From contig CANJBL010000009.1 in the NCBI GenBank assembly GCA_947472795.1, positions 1 to 64,000 of the forward strand: a stretch of 64,000 nucleotides of DNA, given 5' to 3'. This document shows, in pieces, positions 17,017-24,935 of this stretch. Both the position numbers and the translations under genes were made by a program. The notes beneath the pieces are model-generated. The model was not told where the DNA came from, ran no database searches, and worked only from the letters and a program-made list of their open reading frames with translations. This DNA comes from Fidelibacterota bacterium. GTDB taxonomy: Bacteria; Pseudomonadota; Alphaproteobacteria; Rhodospirillales; Rhodospirillaceae. The stretch's first letter is position 1. The number at the start of each line of letters is the position of its first letter.

Positions 17017-18375
17017 ATGGTCCATATGATGAATAGACGACGTATCTTGCGTGGTATGCTGAACGGAGCCGCCGTCAGCGTCGCGCTGCCCATTCTCGAT
17101 GTGTTTCTGAATGCCAACGGCAACGCCTTTGCCGATGGCTCGCCGTTACCCGTTCGCTTCGGGACCTGGTCGTGGGGCCTTGGCCTCACCAAACAGATTT
17201 TCGTGCCGAAGCAGACAGGTGCGAACTTCGAGCTGCCGGAGGAAATCCAGGCGCTGGCGCCAGTCAAACAGCACATCAACCTGTTCACCAACTTCGACGG
17301 CTTCCGCGACGCCAATCCCAACCTCTGCCACAAGACAGGTTGGGTGATCATGCGTGCAGGTGCCGCGCCGGCAAACCAAACCGATCTGCCGGGCGAAACC
17401 ATCGACGTGACGGTGGCCAAGACCATCGCCGGTCCGACGCGTTTCCAAATCCTCACGGCCACGTCCACGGGCAACGCGCGTGACACGTTCAGCTATCAGA
17501 ACGCCACCTCGGTCAACCCGGCCGATATCTCGCCCTTGCAGTTCTACGGCAAGCTCTTCGGTGGTGATTTCCAGAACCCCAACCTGCCCGAGTTCAAGCC
17601 GAGCCCGCGCGTCATGGTACGCAAGAGCGTGCTCTCCGGCGTCATGGACCGTACGCAGGACCTGACCAAGAAGATCGGCGCCTCGGATAAGGCGCGTCTT
17701 GATCAGTACTACACCGGCCTGCGTGAACTTGAGCGCCAGTTCGATCTCGCCCTCACCAAGCCCGAGCCGCGTGCTGCCTGCGTCGTTCATCCGGCGCCGG
17801 AAGAAGATGCGCCCATGGGCCTCGACGTCGAGCTCGTCACCGCGCGTCACAAGATGATGACCGATCTCATGGTCTTGGCTGCGGCCTGCGATCAATCACG
17901 CGTCTTCAACTTGGCCTTCGCGGCGGCTTTCGCAGCCACCACCAAGAAGGGCTACGATAAGCCGCACCACACCGCCACACACGAAGAGCCGCTCGATGGT
18001 GTCGTCGGCTACCAGAAGGAATGCTCGTATTTCATCCGTCGTCAGATGGAAGGCTTGGCATATCACATCGGCGCTTTCGCCAAGTTCAAGGAAGGCGACG
18101 GCACCCTGCTCGACAACATGCTCATCTACGCCACCACCGACCAGTCACTGGCGCGTCTGCACCAGATCGATGGCTTGCCGATGTTCACGGCGGGGCGCGC
18201 CGGCGGCAAGATCAAGACCGGCCTGCATATCTCCGGCGCCACCACGGCGGGCCAGGCGGGTTCGCCCGGCACGCGTCTCGGCTACACGGCGATGAAGATC
18301 ATGGGTGTGGACTTGCCCTCATGGGGTGCGCAGTCCAACAATACCTCCAAGGAAATTGGAGAGATTCTGGTCTAA
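17017..18375 (+). CDS. DUF1552 Tat-exported protein, cassette B
   Basis: This 452-residue DUF1552 protein starts with a twin-arginine signal (MNRRRILRG, then AAVSVALPILD). It is a more distant paralogue of the two copies in cassette A but has the same variant motif, H318-T-A-T-H322-E, and the same C-terminal EIGEILV. GAGGAGGAC lies just before the chosen ATG; ATGs at 17026 and 17029 are also in frame. It follows the PSD lipoprotein by ten bases and is followed by a terminator-like hairpin, so this pair may be expressed more strongly than the two genes after it. Confidence 0.87.
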   Translation: MVHMMNRRRILRGMLNGAAVSVALPILDVFLNANGNAFADGSPLPVRFGTWSWGLGLTKQIFVPKQTGANFELPEEIQALAPVKQHINLFTNFDGFRDANPNLCHKTGWVIMRAGAAPANQTDLPGETIDVTVAKTIAGPTRFQILTATSTGNARDTFSYQNATSVNPADISPLQFYGKLFGGDFQNPNLPEFKPSPRVMVRKSVLSGVMDRTQDLTKKIGASDKARLDQYYTGLRELERQFDLALTKPEPRAACVVHPAPEEDAPMGLDVELVTARHKMMTDLMVLAAACDQSRVFNLAFAAAFAATTKKGYDKPHHTATHEEPLDGVVGYQKECSYFIRRQMEGLAYHIGAFAKFKEGDGTLLDNMLIYATTDQSLARLHQIDGLPMFTAGRAGGKIKTGLHISGATTAGQAGSPGTRLGYTAMKIMGVDLPSWGAQSNNTSKEIGEILV

Positions 18376-18382
18376 GGAATGC

Positions 18383-18426
18383 GGCCGCTGTCCACCGGAC
18401 ATCCCGTGGGGCAGCGGCCCTTTTTT
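18383..18426 (+). terminator. Rho-independent terminator inside cassette B
   Basis: GGCCGCTG (18383-18390) and CAGCGGCC (18412-18419) form a perfect eight-base stem, followed by C and six T residues (18421-18426). It begins eight bases after the DUF1552 stop. The next gene starts only 12 bases after the T run, leaving little room for a promoter, so partial read-through seems likely. Confidence 0.75.
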
Positions 18427-18437
18427 AAAGGCGACAG

Positions 18438-19820
18438 ATGATGCGGAACTTGTTTTACATTGCCGGCGCAATAGCCTTCCTGGGCGTTTCCGCCAGCGCA
18501 TCGGCGGCAGATATCACCAGCACGGGTTTTGATCCGGCCGGTGCTGGCATCAAAACAGAAGCTTATATCTCCGAGCCACTACCGCCCGGCTTCAGTGTGC
18601 AAGCCACGGAACTCGAAGGCCCGGTGTTCGCCGACGAACAAGGCCATACGCTCTATGTGTGGCCTTTCCGCCAGATGCGTGTGAGCACCACCGGTGACCG
18701 CGATGGGACCTCGGCTTGTGGTGATGAGGTCACAACCGAAACCGCCGGCATGATGAGCCCCTATCCGCCAGGCATGAAGCTGCCGGATCTGGACAAGCGC
18801 AAGAGCTGCACCGCGATCTGGCCGCCTGTGCTTGCGAAAGACGACGCCAAACCGGTCGGCAATTTCTCCATCATCACGCGTCCCGACGGCAAGAAGCAGT
18901 GGGCGCATGATCATCGCGCTCTCTATATCTCCGTTCTCGACAAGCAGGCCGGCGATACGTTCGGCGCCACCACCCGCCGCTCAGCCGGTGACGGGCCCGC
19001 CGAGCGCGAAGCAGTCGGGCCGGCCACAGCCGTTCCGCCGGGCTTTCTTGTGAAGACCACTTCACGCGGCCGCATTCTTCTCAACGAGAAGCACTATTCA
19101 ATTTATGTCTCCGACCAGGACGGCGCCGAGAAATCCAATTGCACCGGCAGCTGCACGAGCATGTGGCAGCCCGCCATAGCGTCGGCCCTGTCTCAGCCGC
19201 AGGGCGAATGGACCACGTTCGAGCGGTCACCCGGCGTGCGCCAGTGGGCCTTCCGCAAGCGCCCCGTTTATACCTATGCGCGCGACACGCACACTTGGAG
19301 CCAGCAGGGCACCGACGTCTCGGGTTGGCACAATGTCTTCACGCAAGTCACGCCGCCGCCGCCCAAGGGCTTCGGGTACATGAACAACGAAGTGGGTGAA
19401 TCCGTCGTCACGCCACAAGGCATGACCATCTACCTCTATACCTGCGGCGATGACTCGAAAGACCAGCTGGCCTGCGATCATCCCGGTTCACCGCAAGCCT
19501 ATCGCCTCGCCATCTGCGGCGGCGGCAAGGCCGATCGTTGCCTGCAGCGTTGGCCCTACGTCCAGGCCGCGCCCGGGGCCACATCTACCAGCCGCGTCTG
19601 GAGCGTGATCACCATCGACCCCATGACAGGGCTCTACGCCGCGTCCGGTCAGCCGGGGGCCATGAACGTCTGGGCCTACCGTGGCCGTCCCGTCTATACC
19701 TACGCTGGCGATAAAGAACCCGGCGACATCAACGGCAACAAGACAGGCGAGTTCAACGGCAAGCGCAACGGCTTCAATGCCTTTATCCTTAGAGACGATT
19801 TCTTCGACGCTGACGTCTAA
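18438..19820 (+). CDS. Secreted PF03640-repeat protein, cassette B
   Basis: This 460-residue exported protein has a signal peptide (about 1-23, ending ASA-A) and three PF03640-like units in the same layout as the protein at 5997-7403. Examples are HTLYVWPF, KSCTAIWPPV, SNCTGSCTSMW and the KQWAHDHRALYIS and RQWAFRKRPVYTY hairpins. The cysteine positions of the cassette A paralogue are largely kept, including the third-unit CGDD..LACDHP..LAICGG..DRC set. It starts immediately after the terminator T run with an AAGGCGA site. It ends 31 bases before the family X gene. Function is unknown. Confidence 0.83.
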   Translation: MMRNLFYIAGAIAFLGVSASASAADITSTGFDPAGAGIKTEAYISEPLPPGFSVQATELEGPVFADEQGHTLYVWPFRQMRVSTTGDRDGTSACGDEVTTETAGMMSPYPPGMKLPDLDKRKSCTAIWPPVLAKDDAKPVGNFSIITRPDGKKQWAHDHRALYISVLDKQAGDTFGATTRRSAGDGPAEREAVGPATAVPPGFLVKTTSRGRILLNEKHYSIYVSDQDGAEKSNCTGSCTSMWQPAIASALSQPQGEWTTFERSPGVRQWAFRKRPVYTYARDTHTWSQQGTDVSGWHNVFTQVTPPPPKGFGYMNNEVGESVVTPQGMTIYLYTCGDDSKDQLACDHPGSPQAYRLAICGGGKADRCLQRWPYVQAAPGATSTSRVWSVITIDPMTGLYAASGQPGAMNVWAYRGRPVYTYAGDKEPGDINGNKTGEFNGKRNGFNAFILRDDFFDADV

Positions 19821-19851
19821 GTCCACGCGTCGATCATAGGAGGAGACCACG

Positions 19852-20958
19852 ATGAAACTCTCTCGCACCTCTCTCGGTACTGTTTTGACTTTGGCGCTCG
19901 CGGCCGCCTGTGGCGCACCGGCTTCGGCCGACGACACCACGCACACCGCGCTGCAGAACCGGACCATTGGTTATGCCCTGACCGGCACGCATTGGGCGGT
20001 TTACCAGACCAAGGACGGCAAGGAAGAATGCCCGCAGGGTGTCAACGACATGGGCCCGCGCGAAATCTTCAACAAGATGTTCCCGGACCTCGGCCCCGTG
20101 GAAAAGACCCAGCTCGCCCGTGAATCGGCCACCTGGTATCCCATGGACAGCGAAGAGAAGTTCCCCTTCCACACAGGGCAATCCAAGAAGGGCATCGGCC
20201 TCAACCTTGATGGCAAGGTCGGCCCCAACGATCTCACCAGCCCCGACGGCACACCCGGCATCGACAATCAGCTTGGCCGCGCGCTCTCCTGCGTGCGCTT
20301 CTTCCGCGGTCCGGACGGCATCGGCTTCCACTTCACCGACGTCTATGTGCGCCAGAATGACTACAACCGCGCCATCATCGAGCTCACCAACGTCGACAGC
20401 CTCACCAACGACGATGACGTCGATGTCGCTATCTATCGCGGCATGGATGCGCTGATGATGGATGCCACCGGCGCCAAGGTTGTGCCGGGCGGTCTCGAGC
20501 GCGTTGATGTGAAGTTCGGCAAGAAGTTCGAATCTCACCTCAAAGGCAAGATCGTCAATGGCGTGCTCACCACCACACCGAAGGACGTGACCTGGCCTTT
20601 CGCTTGGTTTGGCGGCGTGCCTGGCGAGCAGAAATTCAAGGATTTCCGTTTCAGCATGAAGTTGACCGAGGAAGGCGCTAACGGCCTGGCCGCTGGTTAT
20701 ACGGATGTCGACAACTGGTACTATTCGCTGGCCAAGGGCCGCTCGACCCATCACCAAAGCTACGGCACCATGTCCGCACCCGGCCTCTATCAGGCCATGC
20801 ACCGCCTGGCCGACGGCTATCCCGATAAGAATGGCCAGATGACCGCCATCTCGTGGGCTCTGCAACTGCCTATGACCCAGGTCTTCATCGAACACCCCCA
20901 GAACACCAAAAAAGCTCCGGGTGTTGTGGCGCTCTCGGGACCAGAGGCCGCGCACTAA
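19852..20958 (+). CDS. Secreted protein of unrecognised family X, copy B
   Basis: This 368-residue protein has a clear signal peptide (about 1-25, ending PASA-D) and a strong AGGAGGAGA ribosome site. It aligns along its whole length with the family X protein at 4800-5945: EECPQGVN, LDGKV, GIDNQLGRALSC, VDSLTNDDDVDV, KIVNGVLTT, ANGLAAGYTDV, RLADGYPD and MTQVFIEHP. The two conserved cysteines are present. Here it follows the PF03640 gene, while in cassette A the order is reversed. No known fold or catalytic motif is recognised. Confidence 0.8.
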   Translation: MKLSRTSLGTVLTLALAAACGAPASADDTTHTALQNRTIGYALTGTHWAVYQTKDGKEECPQGVNDMGPREIFNKMFPDLGPVEKTQLARESATWYPMDSEEKFPFHTGQSKKGIGLNLDGKVGPNDLTSPDGTPGIDNQLGRALSCVRFFRGPDGIGFHFTDVYVRQNDYNRAIIELTNVDSLTNDDDVDVAIYRGMDALMMDATGAKVVPGGLERVDVKFGKKFESHLKGKIVNGVLTTTPKDVTWPFAWFGGVPGEQKFKDFRFSMKLTEEGANGLAAGYTDVDNWYYSLAKGRSTHHQSYGTMSAPGLYQAMHRLADGYPDKNGQMTAISWALQLPMTQVFIEHPQNTKKAPGVVALSGPEAAH

Positions 20959-20989
20959 CTTCGCTTAAAATACCAGTTTAGGAACCATC

Positions 20990-22225
20990 ATGACGTCAGC
21001 ACTACCCCGGACCGCGTCCTCGCTCTCGGCGAAGGACGCACCGGACTTATCTTCCTTCGCCTGGAGTGATGCGCTCCTTCTTGAAGACCAACTCACCGAC
21101 GACGAGCGGATGATCCGTGATGCGGCGCGCGCCTATGCGCTGGACAAACTCCAGCCGCGCGTCATCGATGCCTACCGCGAGGAAACGACAGATCCCTCCA
21201 TCTTCCGCGAGATGGGCGCCATGGGTCTCCTGGGCGTAACCGTACCCGAGACGTACGGCGGCGCCGGCGCTGGGTATGTCGCCTACGGTCTTGTGGCGCG
21301 CGAAGTCGAGCGCGTGGACAGCGGCTACCGCTCGATGATGAGCGTGCAGTCGTCCTTGGTCATGTATCCCATCTACGCCTACGGCTCCGAGAACCAGCGC
21401 CGGAAATACCTGCCCAAGTTGGCGACCGGTGAATGGATCGGCTGCTTTGGCCTGACCGAGCCCGATTCCGGTTCGGACCCCGGCAGCATGAAGACCCGCG
21501 CCGTCAAAACGGCCAATGGTTACAAGCTCACCGGCAACAAGATGTGGATTTCCAACAGTCCCATCGCCGACGTTTTCGTCGTATGGGCGAAATCGGAAGC
21601 CCACGGCAACAAGGTGCGCGGCTTCGTTCTCGAGAAGGGCATGAAGGGTCTCAGCGCACCCAAAATCCAAGGCAAGCTGTCTTTGCGTGCTTCCATCACC
21701 GGCGAGATCGTGATGGACGAAGTGGAAGTGGGCGAAGACGCTCTGTTGCCGAACGTCGAAGGGCTCAAAGGTCCTTTCGGCTGCCTCAATCGCGCCCGCT
21801 ACGGCATCTCCTGGGGAGTCCTGGGGGCGGCGGAGTTCTGCTGGCACGCCGCGCGCCAATACGGTCTCGACCGCAAGCAGTTTGGCAAGCCACTGGCCCA
21901 GACGCAGCTCTTCCAGAAGAAGCTCGCCGATATGCAGACCGAGATCACGCTGGCGCTACAGGCAAGCTTGCGCGTCGGCCGCCTCATGGATGAGGGGCGC
22001 GCCGCGCCGGAAATGATCAGCCTCGTGAAGCGCAACAACTGCGGCAAGGCTCTCGTCATCGCGCGCGAGGCGCGCGACATGCATGGCGGCAACGGCATTT
22101 CCGAGGAATTCCAGATCATGCGCCACATGTGCAACCTTGAGACGGTGAACACCTACGAAGGGACACATGACGTGCACGCACTCATCCTTGGTCGTGCACA
22201 AACGGGATTGCAGGCCTTTTTCTGA
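20990..22225 (+). CDS. gcdH: Glutaryl-CoA dehydrogenase
   Basis: This 411-residue flavoprotein of the acyl-CoA dehydrogenase family would oxidise and decarboxylate glutaryl-CoA to crotonyl-CoA, the last specific step of lysine, tryptophan and glutarate breakdown. It has the GcdH hallmarks [23 protein letters not shown], the catalytic base E390 in [10 protein letters not shown] and the C-terminal [22 protein letters not shown] precedes the ATG. It normally neighbours a CaiB-type transferase and a LysR gene. Both occur upstream, but the cassette B genes lie in between. Confidence 0.92.
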   Translation: MTSALPRTASSLSAKDAPDLSSFAWSDALLLEDQLTDDERMIRDAARAYALDKLQPRVIDAYREETTDPSIFREMGAMGLLGVTVPETYGGAGAGYVAYGLVAREVERVDSGYRSMMSVQSSLVMYPIYAYGSENQRRKYLPKLATGEWIGCFGLTEPDSGSDPGSMKTRAVKTANGYKLTGNKMWISNSPIADVFVVWAKSEAHGNKVRGFVLEKGMKGLSAPKIQGKLSLRASITGEIVMDEVEVGEDALLPNVEGLKGPFGCLNRARYGISWGVLGAAEFCWHAARQYGLDRKQFGKPLAQTQLFQKKLADMQTEITLALQASLRVGRLMDEGRAAPEMISLVKRNNCGKALVIAREARDMHGGNGISEEFQIMRHMCNLETVNTYEGTHDVHALILGRAQTGLQAFF

Positions 22226-22282
22226 GCGTGAAGCGAAAGGCCGGCTAAGGCGCGGCGCGCTGAGCGCAAGAAGGGGCAAGTC

Positions 22283-23257
22283 GTGAGTGAAGGCGTACGC
22301 AAGCCCTACGACGAAATCAAAACGCACGACGGTGGTGCGTATTCGCGTTTCATTGCGTCCAACATCTGCAATGCATCGTCGCGGTGGCAGCGGGACAATG
22401 CCTATTGGAACGGCACCGGCTTCAGTGCCGACGCGCGCGCATTCTCGGCCGGCGACTTCACTATTGTGCGCAACAAGACCAAAGGCGGCAAAATCCAGCA
22501 TCAGCGTGAGGCAGCGGATATCGCCGCCGACAATCAGCGCCGCTACACCATCAGCTTACCCATCACAGGCTTTTCCGAGTTGCGGCAGCTGGGCCGGGAG
22601 TCGGAGTGCCGGCCCGGTTCCATGATTATGATGTCGGGGTCAGACCTTCTGTCGCTCCAGAAGTCTTTCGAGAGCGATACTTTGACCGTCATGCTGCCGC
22701 AGGACTTTGTTGAAACGCGTATGACCAGAAGCGACGACATCTGCGCCCGTGCAACGCCGATAGGGTCTCTGCAGCGGCTTATCTTCGCCTCTGCCTCCGC
22801 GCTCCATGAAACTGCCGCCGACATGGCGTCCGAGGAGTTGCAGAAAGCCGTGGGCGTTGTTGGCGAGTTGGTGCTTCTGGCGCTCGGCAACCTGACCGAT
22901 GCCCGCTCCAGCGTCAGCCCGGTCCGCGCAGCGAACCTCATGCGCGCGAAACGTATCATCCAGGCCCGCTGCAGCAACCCGGACCTTACTCTGGAAAATG
23001 TCGCCAAGGAGTGCGGCTTATCGGTGCGCTACCTGCATGTCCTTTTTCAAGATGACGGGCGCACCTTCCGGCAGTACATCGTGCATGAGCGTTTGCACCG
23101 CGCGCATCACCGGCTGAGATTCGGCTCTCCCGCCACGACGAACATCACGGACGTAGCGTTCGCTGTTGGCTTTTCCAATGTGTCGCATTTCAGTACCGCG
23201 TTTCGTCGCGTGTTTTCCGTTGCGCCGCGCGATGTCCTAAGACAAGGCGTCAAGTAA
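22283..23257 (+). CDS. AraC-family regulator, tandem copy 1
   Basis: This 324-residue regulator has an N-terminal AraC-binding-like domain (PF14525 type, about 45-185) and a C-terminal pair of helix-turn-helix motifs (about 225-322, with LENVAKECGLSVRYLHVLFQ and VAFAVGFSNVSHFSTAFRR). The start is GTG with AAGGGG upstream. It is followed 90 bases later by a close paralogue, so the pair is a tandem duplication. It lies downstream of gcdH in the same direction. The target genes and effector are not evident. Confidence 0.85.
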   Translation: MSEGVRKPYDEIKTHDGGAYSRFIASNICNASSRWQRDNAYWNGTGFSADARAFSAGDFTIVRNKTKGGKIQHQREAADIAADNQRRYTISLPITGFSELRQLGRESECRPGSMIMMSGSDLLSLQKSFESDTLTVMLPQDFVETRMTRSDDICARATPIGSLQRLIFASASALHETAADMASEELQKAVGVVGELVLLALGNLTDARSSVSPVRAANLMRAKRIIQARCSNPDLTLENVAKECGLSVRYLHVLFQDDGRTFRQYIVHERLHRAHHRLRFGSPATTNITDVAFAVGFSNVSHFSTAFRRVFSVAPRDVLRQGVK

Positions 23258-23347
23258 CCGGGCGCGCCGTTACACGGAACGCATGGCATCGACCATAGCG
23301 AGACGTGTATCGTGCCCAAACATGTGTTGGGCCCAGCGGGGGGCATC

Positions 23348-24319
23348 TTGAACGGCGCTGATCGAAAACTATACGACGAGATATCCACGCGCGATGGCGG
23401 CGTCTATGCGCGCTTTGTCGCGGCCAATATCTGTGCTGCTCCCCTCAAAGAACAGAAGATCAATACGTCCCAGGCGATGTCAGGGTTCAACGTGCACGCC
23501 CAGGCGTTTTCCGCCAGCGACTTCACCATTGCGCGCATCAAGGTCGCCAACGGCCGGGTTCAGGTTCTGCGCGCCGCGGCAGAGATCGCCTCTGATACCG
23601 AACACCGCTACACCCTCAACCTGCCTATCTCTGGTTCCGTGGAATTGGACCAGTTCGGCCGCGAGGCGCACTGTTCAGCAGGTTCGCTGATCATGATGTC
23701 GGGTTCAGAAAAGCTCGCTCTTCGGAAGTCTGCCGACAACAACGCTCTCCTGATCCTTTTGCCGCAGGACTTTGTCGAAGCCCGCATTGTCAAAACCGAG
23801 GAAAAATGCGCTCGGGAAACAGACGTCGGCGGCATGCGCCGTCTGGTGTTTTCCACTGCGGCGGCGCTTCAGGAAGAGGCGGCCACGCTCACGCCCGACG
23901 AGCTCGAAAAGTCTATTAGCGTGGTGAGTGAATTGGCTTTGCTGGCCCTGGGTCAGCTCGCTGACGCACGTTCGTCCGACAGCCCGGTGCGCGCCGCCAA
24001 TCTCACACGCGTGAAGCGCATCATCCGCGCGCGCTGTGATAACCCCGACCTGACGCTCGATGACATTGCGGCAGAATGCGGGTTGTCATTGCGATACCTG
24101 CATCTCTTATTTCAGGTCGATAGCACGACGTTCCGCGAATATATCATCCATGAACGGTTGCACCGCGCCCGTCAGCTCCTTGAGACGTCACCGGGGACGA
24201 CAAGCATTACCGACATTGCTCTCGCGGTGGGCTTCTGCAATCTCTCTCACTTCAGCACGGCGTTTCGCCGCCTGTTCGCGATGGCTCCTCGCGACGTTCT
24301 GAGAAAGAGCAACCGGTAG
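23348..24319 (+). CDS. AraC-family regulator, tandem copy 2
   Basis: This is a paralogue of the preceding regulator with the same two-part layout: an N-terminal sensing domain and a C-terminal AraC helix-turn-helix (LDDIAAECGLSLRYLHLLFQ, IALAVGFCNLSHFSTAFRR). I chose TTG at 23348, giving 323 residues. It follows a GGGGGG run and places the first residue exactly opposite the start of copy 1. A GTG at 23312 would add 12 residues that have no counterpart. Most of the sequence is conserved between copies, with more divergence in the sensing domain than in the DNA-binding end. Confidence 0.82.
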   Translation: MNGADRKLYDEISTRDGGVYARFVAANICAAPLKEQKINTSQAMSGFNVHAQAFSASDFTIARIKVANGRVQVLRAAAEIASDTEHRYTLNLPISGSVELDQFGREAHCSAGSLIMMSGSEKLALRKSADNNALLILLPQDFVEARIVKTEEKCARETDVGGMRRLVFSTAAALQEEAATLTPDELEKSISVVSELALLALGQLADARSSDSPVRAANLTRVKRIIRARCDNPDLTLDDIAAECGLSLRYLHLLFQVDSTTFREYIIHERLHRARQLLETSPGTTSITDIALAVGFCNLSHFSTAFRRLFAMAPRDVLRKSNR

Positions 24320-24327
24320 GAAGCTGT

Positions 24328-24627
24328 CTAGGGCTTTGCTTGCGAAAGCAGCAGCCACGGCGGCTTCGGCCCATAGGTCAGCGACAGCGTCACCGCGATG
24401 GCCGACACCGTCAGGATCCCGATCCAACCGACGATCCCCACAAACGCGCCCCATTCCGCGATGCTGGCTGCGAGGGATGCGCCCAGCAAAACCCACCCTG
24501 CGATGCGCAATGTGGGCATGACCGGCCCTTCAAGATCCCGCCCAAAGATATGGCGGCAATGCCTGGGTACCGACAGGGCGAGGCAAATGAAAGCCACGAA
24601 ACTCAGAAGACACGCGCTCAGGCTCAT
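24328..24627 (-). CDS. DUF3325 small membrane protein
   Basis: This 99-residue protein has about three hydrophobic helices and resembles DUF3325 (PF11804), a family that accompanies PepSY-type membrane proteins in iron-uptake operons. It is the last gene of a three-gene operon; its ATG overlaps the stop of the DUF3649 gene by four bases. It ends nine bases from the convergent AraC gene. No catalytic residues are evident and its role is unknown. Confidence 0.72.
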   Translation of the reverse strand: MSLSACLLSFVAFICLALSVPRHCRHIFGRDLEGPVMPTLRIAGWVLLGASLAASIAEWGAFVGIVGWIGILTVSAIAVTLSLTYGPKPPWLLLSQAKP

Positions 24628-24935
24628 TCAGCACCTCGGCCCAGCAGGAAAACGACGAGGAGCCCGAGCGGAATGCTGACGATCACCAGTCCAATCCAGG
24701 CCCGGCTGGCGGTGCGGGCATGGAACACAGCCATGATGACGGCCGCGTACAACAGGAAGCTCGCCATCGTCATGGAAAAAACGGTCTGCGCCTGACTGAT
24801 GCCTAGCAGGGGCAAGACCAGCGATACGGCAACGATCAGAAGCGAGGTGAGCGCATAGCCTCCACCCACGGCAGCGAGCGTGCGCGAAGCGACAGCCCAG
24901 CGATAACCGCCATCGATGATCTGGGACTTGGCCAT
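24624..24935 (-). CDS. DUF3649 small membrane protein
   Basis: This 103-residue protein has three predicted membrane helices and matches the pattern of DUF3649 (PF12365), often annotated as an iron-uptake protein because of its gene neighbourhood. Its start overlaps the stop of the PepSY gene by one base and its stop overlaps the next start by four, so the three are translationally coupled. The molecular role is unknown. Confidence 0.72.
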   Translation of the reverse strand: MAKSQIIDGGYRWAVASRTLAAVGGGYALTSLLIVAVSLVLPLLGISQAQTVFSMTMASFLLYAAVIMAVFHARTASRAWIGLVIVSIPLGLLVVFLLGRGAE

